From Bacteroidota bacterium (GTDB taxonomy: Bacteria; Bacteroidota; Bacteroidia; Flavobacteriales; Weeksellaceae), in NCBI GenBank assembly GCA_023422635.1, contig JAFAGO010000032.1, positions 1-58,321 on the forward strand: a stretch of 58,321 bases of DNA. The letters run 5' to 3'. Positions 23,685 through 31,217 of the stretch are shown here, piece after piece (position 1 is the first letter of the stretch; each line of letters opens with the position of its first letter). Below the pieces are notes generated by a model. The model was not told the DNA's origin. It worked only from the letters and a program-made list of their open reading frames with translations, and made no database searches. Both the position numbers and the translations under genes were made by a program.

Positions 23685-25736
23685 ATGAACGCGCCCATTG
23701 CCAAAAAAATAAATCACGTTTTAACTGCACATTCAGATTCCCGAATCGATCCCTATTTTTGGATGAACGAACGAGAAAACCCTGAAGTTATCGAATATCT
23801 TACCTCTGAAAACGATTATTGTGATTTCATGATGAAAGACACCGAACATTTGCAGGAAAACCTTTTTAAAGAAATGAAGGCGCGCTACAAAAAAGACGAT
23901 CAATCGCTTCCTTACTTTTTTAATGGCTATTGGTATATCGTGAAATATGAAGAAGGCAAAGAACATCCACTTTTTTTCCGAAAACCACTTTCGTTGGAAA
24001 ATGAAGATGAATTAATTCTTGATGTCAACCTTCTTGCAGAAGGACACGAATTTTTTGAAATCGGGAGCGTTGCCGTAAACATGAGCAACGATTGTGCTGT
24101 TTTTTCCAGCGATAATTTAGGAAGAAGAATTTACACCTTAGAATTCAAAAATTTAAAAACAGGAGAAATCCTTCAAGATAAAATTCCCAATACAACAGGA
24201 AAGGCGGTTTGGGCAAACGATAATCAACACATTTTTTACATTCGGAAAGATAAGAACCTTCGGGCGTTTCAGGTATATCGCCATCAAATGGGAACTGATT
24301 CCTCGCAAGACGTTTTAATTTTCCATGAAAAAGATGACGCCTTTGATGTAAATGTATACAAAACAAAATCGCTAGAGTATATTTTTATTGCAAGCTCCAG
24401 CACGATTTCCGACGAACACCGTTTTATTCCTGCAGACAACGTTTTGGCGGAATGGAAAATTCTTCAAAAAAGAAAACCAGATTTAGAGTATGCGGTTGAA
24501 CATTTTGAAGACTCTTTTTACATTATTACCAATGCAAATGATGCTACCAATTTTAAACTCGTGCAAACACCTGTGGAAAATTGTGGGATGAAGAATTGGA
24601 AGGACGTTATTCCGCATCGCGAAAACGTTTTGCTAGAAAGCTTTGAAATTTTTAAAGATTATCTAGTTTTAGAAGAACGAACCGAAGGCCTTCTGCAAAT
24701 AAAAATTATTGAAAATAAAACGGGAAACTTTCATTATTTAGAATTTAGTGATCCTACATATACCGCCTATATCGGACTCAACCTTGAGTTCAATACGAAA
24801 AAACTGCGTTATGGTTACACTTCCCTAACCGTTCCGGCATCTACTTTTGAATACGATATGGAAACAAAATCCATAACACTTCTTAAGCAGCAAGAAGTTT
24901 TGGGAGGTACTTTTGCTTCAGAAAACTATATTTCTGAAAGAATTTGGGCAACTTCACGAGATGGATTTACAAAAATTCCAATCTCATTGGTTTACCATAA
25001 ACACACCGCGAAAACAGAAGAAACTCCGCTTTTGTTGTACGGATATGGAAGTTATGGGCACACTGTGGATGCAAGCTTTTCAAGTGTTCGTCTTTCGCTT
25101 TTGGATCGCGGATTCATCTATGCCATTGCCCATATTCGAGGTGGTGAATATTTGGGCAGAGAATGGTACGAAGATGGTAAAATGTTGCAGAAAAAAAATA
25201 CATTCTACGATTTTATTGATGCTGGAAAATTTTTAATTCAACAAAAATATACATCATCAAAACATCTTTACGGAATGGGCGGAAGCGCTGGTGGACTTCT
25301 TATCGGTGCAGTTATCAATATGGATGCTTCACTTTTTAATGGTGTTGTTGCACAAGTTCCGTTTGTTGACGTTGTTACCACAATGCTCGATGAAACCATC
25401 CCTTTAACTACGGGAGAGTATGATGAATGGGGAAATCCGAACGAAAAAGAATATTACGATTATATGAAATCGTATTCTCCGTATGATAATATTGAACCTA
25501 AAAATTATCCCAATATTTTAATTACAACAGGTTTACACGATTCACAAGTGCAATATTGGGAGCCGGCAAAATGGACGGCGAAATTGCGTGAAATTAAAAC
25601 GGACGATAACCTATTGATTTTCAAAACGGATATGAGTTCTGGACACGGCGGCGCAAGCGGCAGATTCGAAAGTTTGAAGGAAGACGCGCTTGAGTTTGCG
25701 TTTCTTTTAAAATTAGAAAATAAAATCGATTTTTAA
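23685..25736 (+). CDS. ptrB: Oligopeptidase B-type S9 peptidase
   Basis: A 683-residue serine peptidase of the prolyl oligopeptidase family that cleaves short peptides, typically after Arg or Lys. An N-terminal seven-bladed propeller (to about residue 400) covers the hydrolase domain. The catalytic triad reads Ser534 (GMGGSAGG), Asp619 (GLHDSQV) and His654 (SSGHGG), with spacing like E. coli OpdB, and its length is that of OpdB. There is no signal peptide, so it is cytoplasmic. The start ATG follows a terminator by 27 bases. The next gene overlaps its stop codon by one base. Confidence 0.93.
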   Translation: MNAPIAKKINHVLTAHSDSRIDPYFWMNERENPEVIEYLTSENDYCDFMMKDTEHLQENLFKEMKARYKKDDQSLPYFFNGYWYIVKYEEGKEHPLFFRKPLSLENEDELILDVNLLAEGHEFFEIGSVAVNMSNDCAVFSSDNLGRRIYTLEFKNLKTGEILQDKIPNTTGKAVWANDNQHIFYIRKDKNLRAFQVYRHQMGTDSSQDVLIFHEKDDAFDVNVYKTKSLEYIFIASSSTISDEHRFIPADNVLAEWKILQKRKPDLEYAVEHFEDSFYIITNANDATNFKLVQTPVENCGMKNWKDVIPHRENVLLESFEIFKDYLVLEERTEGLLQIKIIENKTGNFHYLEFSDPTYTAYIGLNLEFNTKKLRYGYTSLTVPASTFEYDMETKSITLLKQQEVLGGTFASENYISERIWATSRDGFTKIPISLVYHKHTAKTEETPLLLYGYGSYGHTVDASFSSVRLSLLDRGFIYAIAHIRGGEYLGREWYEDGKMLQKKNTFYDFIDAGKFLIQQKYTSSKHLYGMGGSAGGLLIGAVINMDASLFNGVVAQVPFVDVVTTMLDETIPLTTGEYDEWGNPNEKEYYDYMKSYSPYDNIEPKNYPNILITTGLHDSQVQYWEPAKWTAKLREIKTDDNLLIFKTDMSSGHGGASGRFESLKEDALEFAFLLKLENKIDF

Positions 25737-26095
25737 TGATGAAGCAAGAACAATTAAACGAAGCCGAACTTTGGAAAAAAGTTGAAGCATTTTTTGAAGA
25801 ACATTTTCAAACAGAAAAAAACACACCAATTGAAACAATGCTGTTTCTAATTGGCGTTCAAGAATTGGGAAGCGGAAAACAAAAATACACCAAAGATGAT
25901 AAAGTGAATTTAATTCACATTGCGGTTTGTCGACTTTTAGAACCTTTCGGATATTACCAATTTTCCCATTACGACGATGATGGATATCCCCATTTCGACG
26001 AAGTGGAACAACTTCCCGAACTTAAGCCTAACGAACAACAACTTTTGATGAAAAAAGCAATCATTCAATATTTTATGGATGAAGAGCTTTTTTAA
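25736..26095 (+). CDS. Small conserved-looking protein, function unknown
   Basis: A 119-residue acidic cytoplasmic protein without a signal peptide or membrane segment. It looks helical (LNEAELWKKVEAFFEEHF at the start, QQLLMKKAIIQYF at the end) with a central charged, aromatic stretch (YYQFSHYDDDGYPHFDEVE). I do not recognise the family. The start overlaps the peptidase stop as TAATG, so it is translationally coupled to ptrB; a second ATG follows immediately. A role linked to the peptidase is only a contextual guess. Confidence 0.7.
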   Translation: MMKQEQLNEAELWKKVEAFFEEHFQTEKNTPIETMLFLIGVQELGSGKQKYTKDDKVNLIHIAVCRLLEPFGYYQFSHYDDDGYPHFDEVEQLPELKPNEQQLLMKKAIIQYFMDEELF

Positions 26096-26099
26096 AGAT

Positions 26100-26588
26100 T
26101 TACTTTTTCAGCAAATCTTCCAATTGATTTAAAGTTGTACGAAACCCTTCTTCGAAACCCATTTCGAAAATAGCATTCATTGATTCTAAAGAAGGAAACT
26201 GAATATTTACCGTAAGTTTTGTTCCTTCCGCCACACCGGTAAACCCAATCAACCAATTGCATGCGAATTTGGTATTTTGTGCATTTCCTTCTTCGTCTGC
26301 AAAATCATCAAACCATTCAATACTTCGATGTTGCATGATGGTTCCAAAACGTACTAATCCGTAAGCTCTTTCACCTTCTGGACTCAACATTGCGTAGTGC
26401 CATTTCCCTTCTTCTTTAAAATCCATGGTGTACGTTTCGCAAGTCCAAGGTTTTGGTGCCCACCAAGAATCCAATTCGTTCGCTTGGGTAAAATATTTCC
26501 AAACTGCATCAACATTTGCGTCGAAAGTTTTCATCACAAAGGCAGATTGCTGTTCAAAATCTATATTAAAAGTAATTTCAGAATTCAT
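26100..26588 (-). CDS. SRPBCC / AHSA1-domain protein
   Basis: A 162-residue protein of the START-like SRPBCC superfamily, AHSA1 (Aha1 C-terminal-like) branch. Diagnostic patterns are the start FVMKTFDANVDAVWKYFT, DSWWAPKPWTCE, the WHYAMLSPEGE region, and the C-terminal helix FEEGFRTTLNQLEDLL. Such proteins bind hydrophobic ligands or act as co-chaperones; which applies here is unclear. It converges with the gene at 26095, leaving four bases between them. Confidence 0.85.
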   Translation of the reverse strand: MNSEITFNIDFEQQSAFVMKTFDANVDAVWKYFTQANELDSWWAPKPWTCETYTMDFKEEGKWHYAMLSPEGERAYGLVRFGTIMQHRSIEWFDDFADEEGNAQNTKFACNWLIGFTGVAEGTKLTVNIQFPSLESMNAIFEMGFEEGFRTTLNQLEDLLKK

Positions 26589-26604
26589 ATCATTTCAATT
26601 TACA

Positions 26605-26612
26605 CAAACTTA
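26605..26612 (-). promoter_or_regulatory. -7 box TAAGTTTG of the AHSA1 gene
   Basis: A perfect TAnnTTTG on the minus strand, 16 bases ahead of the ATG at 26588. Confidence 0.5.
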
Positions 26613-26671
26613 GTACAATTATTTTTGAAATAAATGGAAATGGCAAAACACTTGCATATTCAAAATAAAAT

Positions 26672-26692
26672 GTTAAATCCGCTAGTTTTAAC
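26672..26692. promoter_or_regulatory. Inverted repeat GTTAAA-N9-TTTAAC, distal copy
   Basis: Six-base arms with a nine-base spacer, 21 bases in total. An identical arrangement recurs 63 bases downstream, in front of the histidine kinase gene. It is a likely regulator-binding site. Confidence 0.45.
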
Positions 26693-26734
26693 AAAAGTTT
26701 AATAAAATTCAAAATATTTCATTATTACAATATT

Positions 26735-26755
26735 GTTAAAATACGTACTTTTAAC
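26735..26755. promoter_or_regulatory. Inverted repeat GTTAAA-N9-TTTAAC, proximal copy
   Basis: Same arms and spacer as the copy at 26672, ending 20 bases before the kinase ATG. It overlaps TACTTTTA, which is one base off the -7 consensus. A bound protein could block or autoregulate the promoter. Confidence 0.5.
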
Positions 26756-26775
26756 ATTTAAAACCAAAAACCCTC

Positions 26776-28320
26776 ATGAACAATAAATTCATTCCTGTAA
26801 TTTCTGTATTTATGACGATTTCTTTAATTGTTTTCGTTGCATTGCAGTTTTATTGGCTGAAAGGATATTATACCGCGCTTGAACAAGATTTTTCCAATAA
26901 TGTGTACGCCGCATTAGAAACTACTACTAAAAAAATAAACGATATTGAAGCCGATCAATATTTAAATAAAGACAATAGAAATCTCGGCAAAACCGTTTTA
27001 GCAAGCAGAAATCAACCAACGTTAACCACCATTCAACAAGTGGAAGATTCCGCAAGCCGAAGAACCATTACCTATTCTAAGAACATTATTGCGAAAGAGC
27101 AAATTCCGATTTCAACAACCGGTGATAGTTTGGAACGCGTTAAAATGTATACCGACGAAGCTTTAATCAAAATTAAAAAAGACGAAAATACACCGGAACT
27201 TCTCACCTCAGAACTCGATCAATCCATTGAAAGTGGTGAATATACATTGAAGGAATTTGTAAAGCTTAATGCTTCAAATTTACCAATTGATCAACGCGTT
27301 AAAAAGAAAACCTTAGATTCTGTTCTTACAAAAGAATTGAAAATGAAGGGAATAACAACCGGATTTGGCTTTAGCGTTATTGATAGAAACAATAAACAAA
27401 CCGATATTATGAATTCGGTTTTTAAAGAAGAAAAACATCTCAACACATATACCTATCCGCTTTTTACGGATAATAAAGATCGAACTTTATATTCCTTGGC
27501 ATTGGTTTTTCCAAAAAGAGATACATCGTTAGCGAAAAATAATTTCCCAATGCTTTTGGGAACATTTATGTCTTTGCTTACGATTTTGGGAATTTACATT
27601 ATCTCCATTAACTACATGATGCGCCAGAAAAAAATATCCGATGTAAAGACGGATTTCATCAATAATATGTCGCACGAGTTTAAAACACCTCTTGCCACTA
27701 TTTCTGTAGCAACGGATTCTTTAGCAAACGATAAAATTGCCACAAATCCCGAAAAGGTGAGATACTATTCCAACCTGATTAAGCAGGAAAATCTTCGAAT
27801 GAAAAAACAAGTGGAAAACGTGTTGAACATGAGTAAACTTGAACGAAATGAAGTTGAATTATTTTTAAAAAACACCAACGTACGCGAGCTTATCAAAAAA
27901 ATTACAGAATCCTTTAGTTTGATTGTCGCACAACGAAACGGAACACTCACCCAAGACTTTACCGCTTCGAAATACAATTTAAAAATTGATGAATTTCACT
28001 TTTCAAATATGTTGGTAAATCTTCTTGATAATGCCAATAAATATTCGCCAGAAGCTCCAGAAATAAAAGTAAAAACGAGCAATGAAGCGAATTGGTATGT
28101 AATCGAAATTAGCGATAAAGGAATGGGAATGGAAACCCTGAATAAAACTAAAATTTTTGAAAAATTCTTCCGGGAAGAAACCGGAAATATACATAACGTA
28201 AAAGGACAAGGCCTCGGACTTTCTTATGTGAAAAAGATTGTTGAGCTTCACAAAGGGCAAATCTTTGTAGATTCTCACAAAGGAAAAGGTTCTACCTTCA
28301 CCGTTAAACTTCCAATGTAA
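26776..28320 (+). CDS. Sensor histidine kinase, RprX-like
   Basis: A 514-residue membrane histidine kinase. Two hydrophobic segments (about residues 7-27 and 258-280) enclose a periplasmic sensor domain of some 230 residues with no obvious named fold. The cytoplasmic part has the phospho-acceptor His300 in NNMSHEFKTPLATIS and the ATPase motifs NMLVNLLDNANKYS (N box), DKGMGME (G1) and GQGLGLSYVKKI (G2). There is no HAMP domain. It is paired with the response regulator 18 bases downstream; both resemble RprX/RprY of Bacteroides. The signal sensed is unknown. Confidence 0.93.
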   Translation: MNNKFIPVISVFMTISLIVFVALQFYWLKGYYTALEQDFSNNVYAALETTTKKINDIEADQYLNKDNRNLGKTVLASRNQPTLTTIQQVEDSASRRTITYSKNIIAKEQIPISTTGDSLERVKMYTDEALIKIKKDENTPELLTSELDQSIESGEYTLKEFVKLNASNLPIDQRVKKKTLDSVLTKELKMKGITTGFGFSVIDRNNKQTDIMNSVFKEEKHLNTYTYPLFTDNKDRTLYSLALVFPKRDTSLAKNNFPMLLGTFMSLLTILGIYIISINYMMRQKKISDVKTDFINNMSHEFKTPLATISVATDSLANDKIATNPEKVRYYSNLIKQENLRMKKQVENVLNMSKLERNEVELFLKNTNVRELIKKITESFSLIVAQRNGTLTQDFTASKYNLKIDEFHFSNMLVNLLDNANKYSPEAPEIKVKTSNEANWYVIEISDKGMGMETLNKTKIFEKFFREETGNIHNVKGQGLGLSYVKKIVELHKGQIFVDSHKGKGSTFTVKLPM

Positions 28321-28338
28321 TAATTAAAAAACAATAGT

Positions 28339-29025
28339 ATGAGTAACAGAATTCTATTGGTAGAAGACGATCAAAGCTTCGGCGCAGTGCTGAAAGATTA
28401 TCTTACCATTAACAACTTTGAAGTAACGCTTGCCACCGATGGAGAGCAAGGATTGAAAGAATTTACAGAAAAAGATTTTGACATCTGTATTTTCGATGTA
28501 ATGATGCCTAAAAAAGATGGCTTTTCATTAGCAGAAGATGTAAAAAAAATCGACAAAAATAAACCGATCATCTTCTTAACCGCAAGAAATATGCGCGAAG
28601 ATATTTTGAAAGGATACCAGTTGGGTGCAGATGATTATATAACAAAACCTTTTGATACTGAGCTTTTACTATACAAGATAAAAGCAATCTTACAAAGAAG
28701 CGCTTCATTGGAGGATGAAGAACAAGAGCAATTTAAAATCAGCAATATCTTTTTTGACTCGATGTTGCGTCAACTGAAAGTTGGCGATCAAGAATACAAA
28801 CTTTCACCGAAAGAAAACGAGCTTTTGAAATTGCTATGCTTGCATAGAAACGATTTTATGCCGAGAGATTTGGCTTTGAGAAAAATCTGGAAAAAAGAAA
28901 ACTATTTCACGGCAAGAAGTATGGACGTTTACATCGCAAAACTGCGTAAACTTTTAAAAGATGATGAAGGATTAGAAATCATCAACGTTCACGGAGAAGG
29001 ATTCCGCCTTTTGGTTAAGAATTAG
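28339..29025 (+). CDS. OmpR-family response regulator, RprY-like
   Basis: A 228-residue regulator with a receiver domain (acidic pocket ED at residues 9-11, phospho-acceptor Asp53 in FDVMMPKKDG, LTAR switch, KPF lysine) and a C-terminal winged helix (KLSPKENELLKLLCLHRND, RSMDVYIAKLRKLL, VHGEGFRL). The helix-recognition region matches the RprY group of Bacteroidota as I remember it. It is probably phosphorylated by the kinase encoded just upstream. A strong terminator follows. Confidence 0.95.
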   Translation: MSNRILLVEDDQSFGAVLKDYLTINNFEVTLATDGEQGLKEFTEKDFDICIFDVMMPKKDGFSLAEDVKKIDKNKPIIFLTARNMREDILKGYQLGADDYITKPFDTELLLYKIKAILQRSASLEDEEQEQFKISNIFFDSMLRQLKVGDQEYKLSPKENELLKLLCLHRNDFMPRDLALRKIWKKENYFTARSMDVYIAKLRKLLKDDEGLEIINVHGEGFRLLVKN

Positions 29026-29046
29026 AAGATCAAAATCAATTGTAAA

Positions 29047-29079
29047 AAAAGCCAAGTTCAGAAATTGAACTTGGCTTTT
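29047..29079. terminator. Bidirectional terminator between the response regulator and SPOR genes
   Basis: A perfect 14-bp stem (29047-29060 with 29066-29079) and a five-base loop, with A/T runs on both sides. It serves two convergent genes. Confidence 0.9.
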
Positions 29080-29090
29080 CTATTTTTACT

Positions 29091-29639
29091 TTATTTCGCT
29101 TCTACACAAAACACTCGATACTGAATAGGTATTGCAGATTTAAAATATTGCTTCACCTTTTTCAAATCTGAACTTGCACTTTGCTTCGTAAAATAACTTC
29201 CCGCCATCACTTTATAATTCGGACGAAGTGATGCATCTATTTCTACTTTCATATTTGGAAATCTTCTACGAAAGTACATTCCTACCTCTTTTGCTTCCTC
29301 ATTACTTTTAACAACAGCTAACTGAATTTTATATCCCATAATTCTAGGGTTTTGTCGACAAACATCAGCGTTGGAAAGCGGTTTTTCTACGCGCACTGCC
29401 GTTGTTCTTCTCGGCGAAACATCATCATCACTAGAATCGATTCGCGTTGAAGTTCCTGTAGAACTTACTCGTAAACAATTTTCCTCCGATTTCTCAATTA
29501 AATCATTTACACGCGCATCCATCGTCATCACCATTGGAACACCTGAAATTGTATCGTTTTTCACAATTGTTTGAGCTTCAACTCGGTTTACGGCAAAAAC
29601 AAGAACCAAAAAAAGCGAGCACTTTGTGATTTTTTTCAT
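29091..29639 (-). CDS. SPOR-domain protein, exported
   Basis: A 182-residue protein with a signal peptide (start MKKITKCSLF, ending in NRVEAQ). A linker rich in S, R and D follows, and a C-terminal SPOR domain (GYKIQLAVVKSNEEAKEV, then YKVMAGSYFTKQSASSDLKKV). SPOR domains bind denuded peptidoglycan strands, often at the division site. The ATG at 29639 is preferred over the frame start six codons upstream because it places the signal peptide correctly and follows the -7 box. Confidence 0.88.
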   Translation of the reverse strand: MKKITKCSLFLVLVFAVNRVEAQTIVKNDTISGVPMVMTMDARVNDLIEKSEENCLRVSSTGTSTRIDSSDDDVSPRRTTAVRVEKPLSNADVCRQNPRIMGYKIQLAVVKSNEEAKEVGMYFRRRFPNMKVEIDASLRPNYKVMAGSYFTKQSASSDLKKVKQYFKSAIPIQYRVFCVEAK

Positions 29640-29654
29640 TAAAAATAATTTTAG

Positions 29655-29662
29655 CAAAAATA
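29655..29662 (-). promoter_or_regulatory. -7 box TATTTTTG of the SPOR gene
   Basis: A perfect TAnnTTTG on the minus strand, 15 bases ahead of the ATG at 29639. Confidence 0.5.
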
Positions 29663-29745
29663 CTACAAATAAAAATTATTCCAAACTATGTTATTTAGAA
29701 CTGTTACAAATTATATGAAATGCGATTTTACTCATTTAAACGCTC

Positions 29746-29776
29746 GTTAAATTTCTGTTAAAAATCATATTTTTGC
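29746..29776 (+). promoter_or_regulatory. Promoter of the alternative complex III operon with tandem GTTAAA repeats
   Basis: GTTAAA at 29746-29751 and again at 29757-29762, start to start 11 bases, sits directly upstream of a perfect -7 box TATTTTTG (29769-29776). The start codon is 47 bases further on. Tandem sites at 11-base phase are typical of OmpR/PhoB-family regulators; the protein that binds here is not known. Confidence 0.5.
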
Positions 29777-29823
29777 CAAATTGATTGTTCTACTCAATAA
29801 TTTACTAACCCAAGATTATATAA

Positions 29824-31191
29824 ATGATTAGTTGGAGAAAGCATTACAAACAAGGACTGATGGCAATTGGATTATTGCTATCAACAAGTGCTTCCGTGTA
29901 TGCACAAGGTGATCCTGTAAAAGGACAGGAACTCTTTAAAGCGAACTGTACTGCGTGCCACGCTTTAGACAAGCAGGTAATTGGTCCAGCATTAGCTGAT
30001 ATTGAAACTAGAGTGAAAGAAGAAGGCGGCGTTGATCGCGATTGGCTTCACAAATGGATTAAGGATAATGAATCCTTAAGAAAATCTGGAGACAAATACG
30101 CAAACGAAATCTTCGAAAAATACAACAAAACGGTGATGACGCCGTTTCCGAATCTTTCGGATGCGGATATCGACAATATCTTAGCGTACACTGCAGATCC
30201 ACCTGCTGAAACTACAGCAACTGCTGCAACTACAGAAGACAGCAGCCAAGCTTCTTTAGCTGCATTGGAACAAGCAAAAAAACAGAGTGTTAACTCCAAA
30301 ATTATTCTTGTTTCTCTTATCTCCATTGGTTTACTTTTACTATGGCTTCTTCTTAAATTAAGACAGCTTGTAAAACTCAACCAAACAGAAGAATTAGCAG
30401 ATCTTAACGCAACTAGAATCGGTTCTTTTGCTGAACTTTATCAAAAATACAGTTTCGTAGGAAAAGGTCTTTTAGGAATTCTTGCTATTTTGGCCGCATA
30501 CGGAATTTGGAACTGGCTAATGTGGATCGGGGTTTACAAAGGGTATCAACCAGAACAACCTATTCATTTCTCTCATAAAATTCACGCAGGAGAAAACAAA
30601 ATCGACTGTCAAGTTTGTCACTCCAGTGCAAAATATGGGAAAGTATCTGAAATTCCATCTGTGAACGTTTGTATGAACTGCCACCGTATGATTTCAGAAT
30701 ACAACGGTAAGTATATGGAACCAGGAAAAGATAAAGCATTTTACGATGGAGAAATCCAAAAAATTTATGCTGCCGCTGGTTGGGATCCTGCAACACAACA
30801 ATACACAGGTAAAACAAAACCTATTGAATGGACGAGAATCCACAACATGCCGGATTTCGTGTACTTTAGTCACGCACAACATGTTGTAGCAGGTGAAAAA
30901 GCCATCATCAATTCATTCAATAAGAAAAATCCTAACAACCAAATTGATGTGGTTTGTAAAGCATGTCACGGTAAAGTGGACACGATGAATGTAGTAAAAA
31001 TGGCAAACGACTTCACAATGGGATGGTGTATTGAATGCCACAGAACAACAGAAGTTGATATGACCAACGGATACAACCAAGCGTACTTTAAAGGACTTCA
31101 CGATAAACTGAAAAAGCAGTATCCTAAATCTGAAGGCAAAATTACAGTAGACGCCATTGGTGGTCTTGAATGCGGTAAATGTCACTATTAA
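29824..31191 (+). CDS. actA: Alternative complex III subunit A, multihaem cytochrome c
   Basis: ActA (455 residues) carries electrons from the iron-sulfur subunit toward cytochrome c. After a signal peptide (cleavage near VYAQ) comes a class I cytochrome c domain with CTACH at 42-46, a transmembrane helix near residues 157-177 and another near 215-235. A C-terminal region follows with five haem motifs (CQVCH, CMNCH, CKACH, CIECH, CGKCH). That makes six c-type haems, one more than the pentahaem core. It is the first gene of the operon and lies 26 bases from actB. Confidence 0.93.
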   Translation: MISWRKHYKQGLMAIGLLLSTSASVYAQGDPVKGQELFKANCTACHALDKQVIGPALADIETRVKEEGGVDRDWLHKWIKDNESLRKSGDKYANEIFEKYNKTVMTPFPNLSDADIDNILAYTADPPAETTATAATTEDSSQASLAALEQAKKQSVNSKIILVSLISIGLLLLWLLLKLRQLVKLNQTEELADLNATRIGSFAELYQKYSFVGKGLLGILAILAAYGIWNWLMWIGVYKGYQPEQPIHFSHKIHAGENKIDCQVCHSSAKYGKVSEIPSVNVCMNCHRMISEYNGKYMEPGKDKAFYDGEIQKIYAAAGWDPATQQYTGKTKPIEWTRIHNMPDFVYFSHAQHVVAGEKAIINSFNKKNPNNQIDVVCKACHGKVDTMNVVKMANDFTMGWCIECHRTTEVDMTNGYNQAYFKGLHDKLKKQYPKSEGKITVDAIGGLECGKCHY

Positions 31192-31217
31192 TTAAATAAC
31201 GAAAAACAGAAGTATAA

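Noticed and set aside
30048..30380. CRISPR arrays, tRNA genes or insertion sequences in this window
   Set aside because: I looked for regular repeats, cloverleaf-like blocks ending in CCA and transposase motifs in the intergenic stretches and found none; minus-strand frames such as this one are antisense shadows of act genes.
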